Shown one piece after another: positions 1-11,531 of a stretch of 64,000 bases of DNA; position 1 is the stretch's first letter, and each line of letters begins with the position of its first letter. The stretch comes from Isoetes taiwanensis (taxonomy: Eukaryota; Streptophyta; Lycopodiopsida; Isoetales; Isoetaceae), in NCBI GenBank assembly GCA_021234155.1, contig JAJEKV010000036.1, forward strand, positions 3,251,070 to 3,315,069. Reading direction: 5' to 3'. The position numbers were made by a program, and so were the translations under genes. The notes beneath the pieces were generated by a model. That model did not search any database. It was not told the DNA's origin and worked only from the letters and a program-made list of their open reading frames with translations.

Positions 1-243
1 TAGGGCAGCCAACCTAGGAGATGCAAAATTGTGAGAGCTACCTGTATCTATGAGGACTACATATGGATTATTATCTATAATCCCATCGGCCGCGATGACG
101 GTCGACTGACTCTCAATATCATCTGACTCAATGTTTGCACATATGTGGCACTCACCATCTATGAAGTCCTGGGCCTCCTGCTGGTCGTCGTCTTTATCCG
201 CTTCTGTTGGGGAATCCCAATCCATAAGGGTAAAAGCATGCTA
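1..243 (-). pseudogene. Ty3/Gypsy aspartic protease, partial (runs off left edge)
   Basis: Read on the minus strand, this stretch is open without a stop and contains the retropepsin active-site signature VLIDTGSSHNFAS, with the catalytic Asp in DTGS. A short CHIC/acidic linker (residues such as EADKDDDQ) precedes it. This is the start of the protease of a Gypsy polyprotein, which would cleave Gag-Pol inside the virus-like particle. Reverse transcriptase and integrase should lie beyond the left edge. It follows the gag segment at 533-1765 on the same strand and is separated from it by a small inverted-repeat insertion. It is labelled a pseudogene because the polyprotein frame is interrupted. 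Confidence 0.8.
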
Positions 244-244
244 C

Positions 245-532
245 GGTGTACCACTTTTGGAACCCTCAAAAGTACCTACACTGGGTACTTTTAAAACAGG
301 TACTTTCTGTTTTTTCTTTCCATTAAAATCAATCGAAGTTTTTTGAATTGAAGATCAATAACATGCCAATCTATAGTAGTAAAGGATAACAATACTCGTA
401 GGGACTAAAATAAATGAATTAACTTTCAAACTTATTTTTTATTGCTGCATGTATATAAGTTCCCAGTACCTAGTGCTGGGTACATTTTTGGGTAGTTTTG
501 CACTCCCTAAAAAGTACTTTAGATGGTACACC
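245..532. mobile_element. MITE-like inverted-repeat element inside Gypsy gag-pol
   Basis: A segment of about 288 bp is bounded by GGTGTACCA at the left and TGGTACACC at the right, which are inverted copies. Subterminal AAAGTACC/GGTACTTT and CCCAGTA/TACTGGG motifs also repeat inside. It interrupts the retroelement reading between the zinc knuckle and the protease. The flanks both contain GCATGCT, so the exact target duplication is ambiguous (TA, or a longer palindromic site). There is no coding capacity. The superfamily is not assignable from this copy alone. Confidence 0.6.
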
Positions 533-1765
533 CTAGCATGCTTTCACCCATAAGCTCTGCCAAGGCTGACTGCATGACAAATGGACAATCATGTGTTCGG
601 TGCCCTGGCTGGAAGCACCTGAAGCATAACTTTTTCTCAATGCATTCCTGTCTCTTCTCCTTCGGCAGACTATCTAGGAGGCGCTTAAGAGCACTGCCCC
701 CTGATGCATTCTGTGGCTTACGGTCCCCAAAAGCTTTGTTCTGACTCTTACCTTGCTGCTGGCCTGCTGATGGTGTAGCTGCTGATTGCTTACCCCGATC
801 ACGCCTACGATCGCCTGAACTCTTACCCCTGAAAGTTGACTGCTTCTCTGCTGGAGTTGCTGGTGCATCCTCCAAACTGATAGCTTTATCTTCAGCCTCT
901 GCAACTGACCTTGGGTTGATTGCTCTAACAAGCCTCTTGATATTGCTGTTCAACCCCTCAATGTAGGTATCTACTGCTTGCCTTTCTGAGACTCCCGGAA
1001 CATGCAGCCTGAGCCTCATAAATTCTTCGGTATACTTAGCTACTGATAAGCTACCCTGATTCAACCTGTAAAACTGTTGGATCTGTCTACTAGTATGAGA
1101 CCTTGGCACATAGTGCTTGCGGAAAGCCTTGCTGAAGGTCTTAAACCTGCAATTGTTCCTCTTGGCTTGTTGGACTTAGCATATCCCTTCCACCGCATCC
1201 TTGCCGGTCCAATAAGGTTAGGTAGCAACTTTCCCTATATCCTTGTCTTTCATACCGTGGGAGTTGCCAAATTCTTCCATTTCATCAAGCCATGCTTCGA
1301 TTCCATGCGATCTGTCTTTCCCGGAACTGGCCTAGCTTCCTTGTCTTCCACACATTGCTCATAGCACTATCCACCTTTTTACGGTAGTCATCTGTCTTTC
1401 TTTGCCCTTTTCCTTGCCTTTTAGGTGTGCGGTATTTTGTCGGGAGCTAGAGCCGTCCTCAACCGGAAGAATTATCGATGTCTTTGGAGCTAGATGGCGA
1501 TGGGCTCCTGGTTCTCTTCTTCCTTCTCCTATCCCCTGTCGTGCCCCTGGTTGCCCTCCCCTTCCAGCTGAGGGACTTCGTCACCACGTGGAAGGCAAGG
1601 TGGAGGTGGAGGTAAAGGACCATCTTCCTGCTCATTCATCAGAGGTGCCGCCCAGTTGATCGGGTTACGCATCGGTTCCTCATCACGTACCAGCCTTGGC
1701 GTTGATTGCCTCCGGTGACATATCACGCTCAACGTCTTCTTATTCTCGCCAAACAAATTCCTTGG
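533..1765 (-). pseudogene. Ty3/Gypsy gag (nucleocapsid/capsid), frame-shifted
   Basis: On the minus strand the parts of a plant Gypsy Gag follow in order. A proline-rich N-terminal region lies near 1756-1560. The capsid segments WLDEMEEFGNSHG (about 1300) and ARMRWKGYAKS (about 1200) follow, then KHYVPRSHTSRQIQQFYRLNQGS, here cited by position 1110-1040. A CCHC knuckle comes last, with CFRC, then GH, then DC (Cys-x2-Cys-x4-His-x4-Cys), near 590-640. Gag would package element RNA. The segments lie in different frames, with shifts near 1140, 1215 and 1400, so the copy is broken or carries consensus errors. Its protease continues at 1-243. Confidence 0.8.
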
Positions 1766-2045
1766 AACCCAATTAGCGTGGTTTAGGTGCTGGTCACGAG
1801 ATCCACTTGAGTTCCTTGCTGCAAGGGTCGATCATCAATACATGTTATTAAGTTAGATAATAGTCATTTGTGCTTACAATTGAATTGTTGTTAGGTACAA
1901 AAGAAATCACATGAAAATTTCATTTATAAGTCAAAATCATGGTAATACATTAATTCGCATATAGGGGTACACTTAATGAACTACATGATAATACTTAAGA
2001 AAGAGTTACAATGTACTTTAATTAACTTAACAAACAAATCTTCCA

Positions 2046-2990
2046 TCAATGATGTCGCTTGAAGAAGTTCTTGATTTTCTTGAATGTTGTGCCCTTGCCC
2101 ATGTTCTGCAGTATTCTGGCCGCCGATCCTCCCTCCAATGCTCTTGCCACCTGTGGTGCTGGGAGTTCTGGTGCCGTTGCTGCCACCACTGACAAGTGCG
2201 CATCCCTGAGGTGGCCCCTTGCGAAGTCGAGGGCATGAAGGGCTACGGATCTCTTGAAGAGTATAACATGGTCCATTCCGACATCTATCTTGGCATGCTG
2301 CCCAAACCCTGTAAGTGCTATAAGGAGCGCCACTGATTCCTCACCCCTTGGGCTGAACTCCTTGTGAAAGACTATCATCTGTCCCTGGCTAAGGGCCGGA
2401 AGATAGTACCTGAGTGATTTACCCCTGTGTGGCCCCGTGGCTCCCGTGCCTCTCCTGCGAGCTGCCTGGCCGAAGATATCTATTGCTGTAAGATCTTCGT
2501 GGTGCCTCCACATTGTTGCTGCGTTTTCCAGATTAATGCTGCTAGATGCTTCACGCACGCTCATGGAGCGGACTGGTCGGCTTGAACTTGGGCCTCTTCC
2601 CGGCTTGTACAACCTGCTTTGGATCTCCTGGAATTCCTCTTCTGGAATGTCGGGTTGCTGTTGTTGAAACATCTGCCTTATCTGCTGGTATGCCTGGATA
2701 TCCGACATAGTTTCCCCTGCATAGGAGTGTCGCTCGGCTACCTCCCTTGGGATCTCCTGGTAGGAGTAGTCGATGAAGTCGCTACCCTGTTCCTGTGCAA
2801 TTAGGCCTAGGAGCTCGTCCATCCTGAGGTTCTCCTCTTGGCAATAGGGAAGGTTAAGGATGCCTTGGCGAATATGTACTCCTTTGCCGTCGATGATCAC
2901 CGGGGTGAGGGGCGTGATACCTATTGGCTCGAGTCTCGGGTCTTTAGGACCTCCCTTCGCCCCCGAGCTAGACGCGCCTCTCCATCCTTC
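2046..2990 (-). CDS. Unrecognised ~285-315 aa protein, upstream of the gag segment
   Basis: This is an open minus-strand frame of about 314 codons from the previous stop. The first GTG lies at 2900 and no convincing ATG is seen, so the true start may lie in an upstream exon; an acidic frame with EEEEEE lies just upstream near 3030. The product is Gln-rich around QIRQMFQQQQPDIPEEEF, Ser/Arg-rich in the middle (PSSSRPVRSMSVREASSS), and ends with a very basic tail, KKIKNFFKRHH. No domain is recognised. Because it precedes a same-strand gag it could be an extra ORF of that retroelement, as Tat/Ogre elements have an ORF1 before gag. It could equally be a separate host gene. Confidence 0.4.
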   Translation of the reverse strand, partial: EGWRGASSSGAKGGPKDPRLEPIGITPLTPVIIDGKGVHIRQGILNLPYCQEENLRMDELLGLIAQEQGSDFIDYSYQEIPREVAERHSYAGETMSDIQAYQQIRQMFQQQQPDIPEEEFQEIQSRLYKPGRGPSSSRPVRSMSVREASSSINLENAATMWRHHEDLTAIDIFGQAARRRGTGATGPHRGKSLRYYLPALSQGQMIVFHKEFSPRGEESVALLIALTGFGQHAKIDVGMDHVILFKRSVALHALDFARGHLRDAHLSVVAATAPELPAPQVARALEGGSAARILQNMGKGTTFKKIKNFFKRHH

Positions 2991-5900
2991 TTGCCTCCCT
3001 TATCTCCCAACTTGGGTTCTCTTCCTCTTCCTCCTCGTAATCTGTTCAATCACAGCGTAGGTGTTTTACGATGTGGAGCCGTGGTATTAAGTACTCGCCG
3101 TCGATCTCGTGGATACCTATCTGGCGCCTTTCTCGAAAGTGTCGAGGGTGCTAAATCAAGGGTTGAATCGAATGGCTCGCTTTGGTTGGTTGGATGGCCC
3201 TTTTCTTTGCATGAACAAGGCTAAAGCTGCCTTGGTTTGAGGCGTACCTATGCCTATGGTGCTTACGGTCATAACCATCATCAATTAAATTGGGATTATG
3301 TCAACTCAAAATCACGCCAACCTGCTATTGTCTTCTAGGGGTTTTGTTTTTTTAATCTTTTTTTGGACTTCAAAAATAACATAAGGTTCGCGATTCACGT
3401 GTGACTTTTCATATCTCAATTGAAATATGCAAAAATGAAGAGCAAGTTGCTAACATAGATGAGACAAATATTGCTTGCTCAATAGATGATAATATTAGGT
3501 TTGATAATAACAAATTGCATTATTTGGCAGGCAATTCCGGACTTCGAAATTATCGATACATGGCACAAATATCATACAAAAATATCATATATTCCAATAA
3601 AACATTAAAAGGATCAATCCATGTTTTTCCACATATTTAACAAGGTGTGGTTCCATGTCGGCCGTTCTATCCAGGTTAAAGTGCGAATCTAACACTTCAC
3701 CCACCGTCATCCCCATAGCCAAATTATGCATAATAGACACAAACTTCACCCGGAAAATCATCTGTCCCAAAGTTTTTTGGATGTTCGTAAGATGGTGGAT
3801 TCGGGGCTGTGTTTGATTGTAGAAGCATTTGAGAGCATCATCATCCACTATGATTATATCATCCTTATTCTCGATACCAAGTTAAGGTCCATCATGTTAC
3901 TCAAGTGTTTGATGAAGATAGGCTTGTTGTTGGATCCTTGGGATTAGTGAACTTCACACATTTGTTCGATCCCAAAGGGTCAACCAATTTCTACGCATTT
4001 CCCCGGTGCCTCCAAAGTATCATTGATGTTCCTTAGTTCCATGGATGACCAAATACCAACTCGAAATAACCTGAATGCCTCTCGTCTAGCATCTCCTTCA
4101 AGTGCGGCCATGATAGATCCACTTGGTGTTTGATTCTACGGGTGTCGATGAAACCTGTTCTCTAGCCACTTTATTTTTGGAAAAGTCTTGCAAAGGACTC
4201 CGTTTAGGTCGAACACCACAACCTTCTTAGAAACGCAATGGAAGCTGAAACATCAAACATGTATCCGGTCAATAAGATACGATAACACAAACAATACAAG
4301 CGCCAAAGCGTGATTTGAAATAGTCATAACCAAATCGGCGTCGCTTGATTTAGTTTGACAACGAAAAATAATCAAAGACGCTTGGCGCGATTTAATTCAA
4401 AGGTAATACAAATTAAATCACGGCGTGGCTATTTATTTGGGCAAGGCCATACCTATCATCTTCGGTTTATTTGCCGTCATCGGCGTCATTCTCCCCTCAT
4501 ACACCCTTAATCTTAGTCTTCTTATTTGTTAGAATTGTTATTTTCTATTAGTTCCATTGCTCTTCCTTCTGGCCCGACATTATTTTACTATTGATTTGGC
4601 AAACGCATGAATCACTAGAGCCGCCGTTGCCTTCATTTTGGTTTCCACATCAATTATTTCATTGTTAACTGTGAATCTACTCTATTGTTGCTTGCATCAC
4701 CCGCAATGTGGGCAAGGATATTTCCCTAAGTTAAGCCGCCATCCGCGATTACTTTGAGCAACCAGGTTTAGCGGCTATTTGTTCATTCTTGCTTTCCTTA
4801 TCGGTACCGGTTACTAGTTCCCTCTCCGGAACAACGTCCACTTTCGAATTGGACAAGTCTCTGAGACTTTTTGATTCTTGATGATTTCAGGTTGCCATAA
4901 GGGCCTTTAGGAGACTTGGCAAGCACATGCATGAGGAATGGTTCAAGAAAGTCTTTGGCCTGCTCATCACTCACAAAGCGGTGACATCTTCTTGCACCCA
5001 TAAGAGCCTCTTGGGCAATATAACCTCCAACATGAAGCTCCAAGCGGGGTTGTATCAATTGGAGCAAATGCCTCGGCGAGGTAAGCGACCATAGGCGGGG
5101 AAATCCATTTTATTTAAGGGGCCCTTCTCCTTAGTTTGTAGCTTCGTGCTTGATTTCCCCACTTAGGAGGGGTCCCATCCTCATCCTCTTGACTCATCAC
5201 GATTACGGATCCCCGATCCGTATGAAAGAATATAGTTCTTAAGTCCGGATCATCTAGAAGAAAACATTCCCATGCACGCTATTGTCACCCTTGGCCTTAG
5301 CAATATCATATTCCTCGTCGGCGGACATGGATATCATAATAAAGATCACATGTGCCATCTTCCGATTACGTTAAATGACTCATTATCCTTAACATCATAT
5401 ATTAGGCATCCCTCCCTAATAACTTTTGAGGCACTCCGGATCATGGCGGCCGAGATAGTGCATGCAGATGTGACTCACGAAGGACAAGCGATGACAATAG
5501 TGAAGGACCTCGGTTTGTCAATCCTATCTGGTGGTAAAGAAGCTCTTGTAGTCCTTGGTTCATGCCCATATCTCCTCTCCCACCCTGGCTGTCCAACACA
5601 AAAGAGTGATATATTTTTAAGGCCGGAAGTTGAATCGGCAAGAGACCTTTGTACCCAATGGGTGAATCTTTGGCCGATTAATGTCGTCTTCTCCGGTAAT
5701 CTTCTTCACAAGGGCCACTTTTCTTCTCAACTCGGCCCGGTACCTTAGGGGTAGAGTCTCCTTATGTTTTGTATTTTTAGCCTTCCAATTCTTTAGGAAG
5801 TCCTTTGACCGAATACAAACTTCTTGATGTCATCATTCTTGACCTTGTATTTGTCCGGCAATCCAATTTCGGATAATGCCACATCCCAGATAGCCTTTGT

Positions 5901-6560
5901 AACTCAGCTCCTGGTGACTTCATTTATCGCGTTACATCCTTTACATGGTACGCGGCACTCAGCGAAGGACATCCTATCCTTGGTGAAAGCACCCTTCTTG
6001 TATAAGACTTCCTTCTTTAAGCGGGTCTAAAACCCAAATGGTCACCGTCGTCTAGCCCACGAGTCTTTCTCATCTCTGTCACATTCAAGTCAAAGATGCT
6101 TACATCAACGGGAGGCACCCTACCCATAGTATCGGCGGCTTCCCTTGTGCATAAAGCGTCCCGAATTCATTCCACTTGAGCCATCTTGCCTCCTTACAAA
6201 ACACAATCTTATCACGAGTGCGTGGTCGACCTGCCGGATGAGCTTTTCGAAGGATGCGCAATGTCATCACCACCTTTTTTCTTTGATTTTCTTGCGGTCT
6301 TCTTCTTCTCTGTATAATTGTTATGCGGCGACGAGTCCGCTCCGGCGGCTTGAATGCCTCGGACTTTGACCATACATGCGGTGGGCAATGGGCAACCATA
6401 TTCCACCCAATCGTTGGCGAGCGGCGCGGTTGTTCAACGTATGGACTGCAATAGATACGAACATTGAATCGATATCATAGAATAGAAACACGCGGCGGGC
6501 GATTTGAATAGAATTGATGAAGAGAAAAATCACGCTGGCGTGAAATGAATAAAGTTACTA
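2991..6560. other. Unassigned, mostly decayed sequence
   Basis: Only short frames occur: 87 aa on the minus strand at 3585-3848, 89 aa on the minus strand at 4798-5067 and 158 aa on the plus strand at 5272-5748. None has a recognisable domain. The minus strand around 5300-5470 gives conserved-looking pieces such as IREGCLIYDVKDNESFNVIG, broken by stops, so an old minus-strand gene or element may lie here. GCGCCAAAGCGTG and CACGGCGTGG motifs near 4300-4440 belong to the palindrome family described at 6566. Confidence 0.35.
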
Positions 6561-6565
6561 ATGCA

Positions 6566-6745
6566 ATTCCGCGCCCGGGCGTGCTTTCAAATCAAACCAA
6601 TTCCGCCCGGTGTTTTCAAATCAATCAATTCATGCGGTGTTTTCAAATCAATTGGTTGACTTGAAAACACGCTGGCGTGAATTCGATTGATTCAAAACAC
6701 GCTGGCGTGAATTGGTTTGATTTGAAAGCACGCTGGCGTGAATAC
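6566..6745. repeat. Foldback of 3+3 ~30-bp palindromic units
   Basis: Three units of about 30 bp (GC-rich core, then TTTCAAATCAA) are followed by three inverted units (TTGATTTGAAA, then CACGCTGGCGTG). The right arm has perfect CACGCTGGCGTG cores, nearly self-complementary. The left arm has degraded versions such as CGCCCGGTG. The centre is near 6650 (AAATCAATTGGTTGACTTGA). The block could form a cruciform or long RNA hairpin. Single cores recur at about 4.3, 6.5, 8.0, 10.0-10.3, 10.9 and 12.1 kb. Confidence 0.7.
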
Positions 6746-9230
6746 AATTTATGAAACCAGGTTGATTACCTTTTGTATAGAAATGTCTTCCCCATTTCAT
6801 TCAAAGTTGCACTAATCTCGACCAAATCTGCGGTGTGAAGTATTGGCATCCAAGATCTGACACCTCCTATAATGCATAGTGATTGTAGAACACTTTTGGC
6901 TTTGTTTGTTACTTTTTGCTGATGATGGCCTTTTGTGCCTCAGCGGAATGCTGCCCGTCGATGATGACATATTTAATATCATCACTTGATAATAGCTCTG
7001 GGCGTTCGTCCACCGCAAAGAACTTGTTCGAGATCATATCCCAAGGTAGCACATCCGGGGCATAGGCATTTGACTGGATTACTAATCATGCTCGAACAAT
7101 CTCCATGGCATGTCTTTGGATCATATCTCCTGCTAACATAAATGGAGCTTGGTGAACGGATGAGGGACTTCACATGGATCGCAAAAGTTTCCTTAAGACC
7201 CAATGGATAATGGTCGTGACGTACTTATTCAGCTTGTTCATGGCCTCTAGGCTGCGCCACTCTCATCTGTTCATTCTCAAAAAGCGAAGCCTCCATGCCT
7301 TCGACAAGCCGCCGGGTTGAACATTCTTCCCTAGATCTAGGACCCTTTTAGAAGCTTTCAAATTCGACTAATTCCCTAACTTGCGCAAATAGTGACTTGG
7401 TGTCGGTTTAGTGAACATGCCTCTACGCATACCGTAACCCCTTGGCAAATAGATATTGGCGTAAGCGCTACATTGGTTGGCCAACCATATTTAAAACATG
7501 TCTCACCATTCACATCTGTCTTCATGAGCGTATCCTTGTATCACGATAGCTCTGGTGAGTAAGTCGAGCAGATTTTTTCTTACGCTTACGTGTAATCTCC
7601 AAGAGCAATTTGCGGTTGGTGTCATCCTCTTCCTCACAAGAGATTAGGATCCCTTGTTTGGCCATCTTATGCGCTTCCTTTTTCCTCGAGAGAGAGTTAA
7701 GTCGAGCTTGCCATTTGTCTTGGCAAGGTCAGCGTATTCCCTCGGCACCCTAGATCCATTTCCTCTTGAGGCGGCGAGGGTCGATTGGTTGCTATAAGAA
7801 TCGGCCCTTCATCATCTAAGGTGAGATCATATGGTGCTTGCATCACGGTTCGTCACGCCCTTGCTTTCTTGGCGAGGATTAGAACCGAATTAGTAGGGTT
7901 TTCTTCCTCTTGAGCCTTTGCAAATGAAGATGAGCACTTTTAGAGTACTTTTGAGAACAAGAGATCACGCTTGGCGTGCATTTAAACCTAAATTAGTACA
8001 AATCACGCTTGGCGTGTTGGTATCTCCTATTATTGACCATGCTATGCGTTAATTTGAAACTAAATTATTTTGCATCCACATTTTAAGCTACATACCCTTC
8101 ATGAATCCATATTTCACACTATTTAACCTCATTGAACATTGCTATCTCCAAGCTGTCTAACACCGCTATATTCTATATATAAAAGCGAGCAAAATTATGT
8201 TCTCTGAGAATGGACAATCGAGCATTAACGATGTTAATACTTAAAATTCATGCAAAGCATAATAACTCAAACTCATGCAAAGCATATTAAGTGAAAGGAA
8301 ATATCTCAAATTCATGCAAGCATAATACTCTCCACCACGGTGTGTGATACGTGGCAAATTAAATACCTTGAATAGGGTTACGTGTATTACGTATTATTCG
8401 ATCAACGTCCTCTGAAACTTGAGAAGAGCGGGTTTAGAGATTCCTCTTCCACCGCTTCCTCTGCCCCGTCAGCCTCGACCTCGATTAAGCTTTAGAAGAC
8501 ATCTCGGGAATTAAGCCTAGTAGCAGTCGGAAGGTCATTTCGGATCTGGCGCTTCGGACTTTCGAAGAAATAGCTTTTTCTACATGCGAGAAATAGAAAT
8601 TTGAATTTCAAGAAAACACAAAATCTTGTTTGAAATATTCTTGACACATACAAATAATAATGGCGAAGACCCGTCCGTGACTTCTTTCATTAAGTTTTTA
8701 AAATCCAATCTACCCAAAAAGTTTATCCCCCGCCTAAGCGTGGTTAACCTAATCTTTCTTCTAATTCGAATTTTCCCGACCGCTAGAGTTTCCATAAGCG
8801 CCTTCAAATCTCAAATCAACTTCTCAAATCAACTTCTCAAGAATGGCTCTGAATTACGGTACTCATCTCATTCAATAGCTTGAACATTAATTTCCAATAG
8901 TAGGTGTCTGAATAGCAATTTTCTGCGATTAATCGAAGATGAATGTTTCATGTTAACTACAAATCGAGAAAAGGAAAGTAGGATTATGCAAGATCGACTC
9001 CATCGATCCGGTATGCTTGTCATGGAATTCCGCTTTCGGGGATAAGTATGTCCGGAATTCTGATGATTAATCTTCTTTGCGCTATGGATGAAGCTTTACC
9101 TCATGAGACACCCCGGTGGGGATACGGTTGGAGAAAGTGTTGGAACATTTGTTGCATGGCCAAGAAACCGCTTAAAAAGGTATGTAACATGTATTACATT
9201 GTAGAAATATAGAAGTAGACAAAATTTGTT
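6746..9230. other. Unassigned sequence with scattered CACGC palindromes
   Basis: No supportable gene is seen. Frames are at most 85 aa and overlap on both strands (for example 8580-8807 minus and 8626-8883 plus). Two TCACGCTTGGCGTG copies lie near 7966 and 8003. A minus-strand Glu-rich or Arg/Gly-rich snippet near 8440-8500 (EVEADGAEEAVEEES or RGRGSGGRG, depending on frame) resembles one near 10460 and may be a decayed exon. Confidence 0.3.
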
Positions 9231-9234
9231 GTAT

Positions 9235-9958
9235 TCATTGGAAAAAATTACAATTGTATATAATCTGGATAAACCGGATAAACCGGACAAAATCCCAGAC
9301 TCTTGTTTCAAGCCCAGTCTTCGAGTAGGCTGGGCTATCGATACTCCCATTTCCATTGCAGGGCATAGTGAATTCTTCTGGTAAAACCCCAGCAAAAACA
9401 CCAGGCTCTAGCTCCACCACCCCCGCCTGCTCCACCTCCACCTCCTGCTCCTCCTCCTGCTCCACCTCCTGCTCCATTGGTTGAACCTCCAATGCATCGT
9501 ATAGCGCCTGCGGTAGTGGTTCCATTGGTTGAGCCATCTCCATTGCATCGTATACCGCCTGTGGTAGTGGTTCGTGTTGGGGCATCCGGGCATAGAGGCT
9601 AACCACTAAGCCTTGACTCCTCATTTTGAATCTCGAGCTGACGGATGCGAGATTCACTCTCGATCAATGCATGTACTGCATTCTCGAAGTGATTAGATAA
9701 GAGGGCGAGCCTCCGTGCGATTGCAAGGGCCCCAGAGCCCAGATCTATCATTGCCCTGCGCTCTGCTGCCATCATCATTACTTGATCCAAGTACTCCAGG
9801 GGTTGCAAGACTGGTGCTCCAGCCGAACTGGTGCTCGGCTGCGGTTCAACCGGACTGGAGATTGGAGCCGAAACTGGAGCTGGGCTGTGTGATTGCTGGC
9901 CCAAATGTAATTCCAATCCATCTTCGTCACCAACCGGGTGATTAATGTAACCTGGCAT
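9235..9958 (-). CDS. Unrecognised acidic repeat protein with one frameshift
   Basis: The first frame starts at ATG 9958 (MPGYINHPVGDEDG) and runs 119 aa: a Ser/Pro-rich segment, then a helical stretch (AIARRLALLSNHFENAVHALI), and a stop at 9599. The overlapping frame below 9657 continues with two copies of a PLPQA.YDAMEM.QPME unit and a Glu/Val run (EVEQEEEQEVEVEQ). The repeats and biased composition suggest one protein of about 235 aa with a single-base frameshift near 9600-9650. A TATA-like TTTATAAATAAAG and a CACGCCCAGCGTG palindrome lie upstream, near 9990-10025. No known family is recognised. Confidence 0.4.
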
Positions 9959-9984
9959 CTATCAATAGGAAGTGGCGAATATCG

Positions 9985-10305
9985 GTATTCACGCTGGGCG
10001 TGTTATATTTCTTTATTTATAAACTTAGAAACTAAGAACTTATGGCGTGTTTAGCATAAAAGTTGAAAGTAGGGATACAATTGTTTGCACGCTCAGCGTG
10101 TAAACTGCTATATAGGAAAAACTATACACGCTCGGCGTGCATTCAGTAGCCAGCGTGTAAATAATTGCCTGGCCTTTATCTATTTACTTATCTATCCAAT
10201 ACAGGTTTTTTTTCCCCTCCTGGCTGAATGCACGCCGAAATGCGTGTATTCATGTTGAAAACTAAGGTTACCCTAAAACAAGCTTAGCGTGTTTCAAATA
10301 TTATC
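9985..10305. repeat. Cluster of CACGC...GCGTG palindromes
   Basis: At least five short palindromes occur in about 320 bp: CACGCTGGGCGTG, CACGCTCAGCGTG, CACGCTCGGCGTGCATTC, GCCAGCGTG and CACGCCGAAATGCGTG. They lie upstream of the ORF that starts at 9958. They belong to the same word family as the foldback at 6566. They could be protein-binding sites or remnants of a foldback element. Confidence 0.5.
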
Positions 10306-10399
10306 TTTCAGATTTTTCTAATGCTTTCTACTACACTTATTCATAATAGAAACTTGCATGCAATAGCATGATTAATTCGGATGAGAAACTCAAGAATTT

Positions 10400-10860
10400 T
10401 CGAAACAAAAAAGCGGATGAAGTTTATAAAAACTATTCTGGTTTTCATAAACATCATCTGCTTCCTCTGCCTCGAGCAAATGCAAAAGCTGCCATTGAGA
10501 TGCAACTTAAAACTAAATGAAAACTAACCTTGAGTTATGAGGCTGGAAGGATTCGAAGAACGGAGGACTATGCTTGTGGTTTTAATTCGAGGCTTTTCGA
10601 TTCGCGAGACCTTAGTCCTCTGCTTTTGGTTTTAATTCGAAGTCTCCGATTTCCTCACTACTGGATGCTTTCTGAGAACAAAAGGCGAGTCTTTTAGTAA
10701 GTTAGGAATTGCCGAAACCAAACATCTAACATTGATGAATATAAATCGCTCACCAAGATTTCCGGATGGCGGATCAAAACACAACAGAAGGCAACCGCAA
10801 ATCGTATGAAGGAAGGAAGAAAATGTAGGAACTTTGAGGCGTAAAATGGATTTATATAGG
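10400..10860 (-). pseudogene. Decayed small gene with TATA box, promoter paralogous to the 11.5-12.0 kb gene
   Basis: A minus-strand CCTATATAAA box lies at 10851-10860. The 85 bp around and upstream of it closely match the promoter of the gene starting at 12026. Downstream, a GGTGAGCG donor-like site (near 10750) and a TTTTGTTCTCAG acceptor-like site (near 10680) suggest a short intron, followed by ASSSEEIGDFELKPKAED. No initiator ATG survives at the expected place (CGCCATCC instead of CGCCATGA). I infer a degenerate sister of the acidic gene next door. Confidence 0.35.
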
Positions 10861-10920
10861 CACAATTAGAAAAAGTTAAGCGTGAATAATTGATTGCTTG
10901 AATTAACACGCCTGGCGTCT
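10836..10920 (-). promoter_or_regulatory. TATA promoter, copy 1 of a duplicated promoter
   Basis: This stretch shares with 12067-12148 the order GAGGCG, TTTATATAGG (a TATA box read on the minus strand), TTAAGCGTGAATAATT, ATTGC and AACACGCC(T/C)GGC. The conserved AAGCGTGAATAATT block and the CACGCC core sit 20-60 bp upstream of the TATA box in both copies. Confidence 0.55.
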
Positions 10921-11531
10921 GGTCTTCCCCATGACATGACATGTATATGGTATATATGGAGAATATTGCATTTCATGCAATAAATTCTCCATGACATTTT
11001 ATTCCATTTATTGCATTGAAAAAAATAGAATTTAGAAATTTTATATAGGCTACATTAAAAATGATTTTAAAGGCAAAATTATGAAGGCTAAAAATGACTT
11101 GTAAGGTTGGGGAATTGTTTTTAGGTCGTATAGGAAAATTTCCTATGGTTACTGTGATGCGAATCAGAGATTTCTCATGTGGTTGATTTATAGTGTTCCC
11201 GAGACTTTGTTGAGACAAAATTTGCAGATACAAAATTCTAGAGAGACAAAATTTTAGAGAAAACAGCTTGGAGCCAAAATAATTGGAGAATACAGTTTGA
11301 TTTTATCCAAAAAATTTATGTACGAAAAAAGCGGTTTGAAGAAAAACTGTTTGAAGACAAAGTTTATGAAGAAAAACTGTTTGATTTCATTAAAAACAGT
11401 TGTATGTACGGATGCCCGGCTTAGGCAGTTGCCCTAGAAGGCTTTTCACACAATTCTGAGAAAAAAAATGCGGGGCGTGTCCAAAACTTCTGTAAGAATG
11501 GAAACAAAAAATGGGCCGCCCGGGATCTGCA

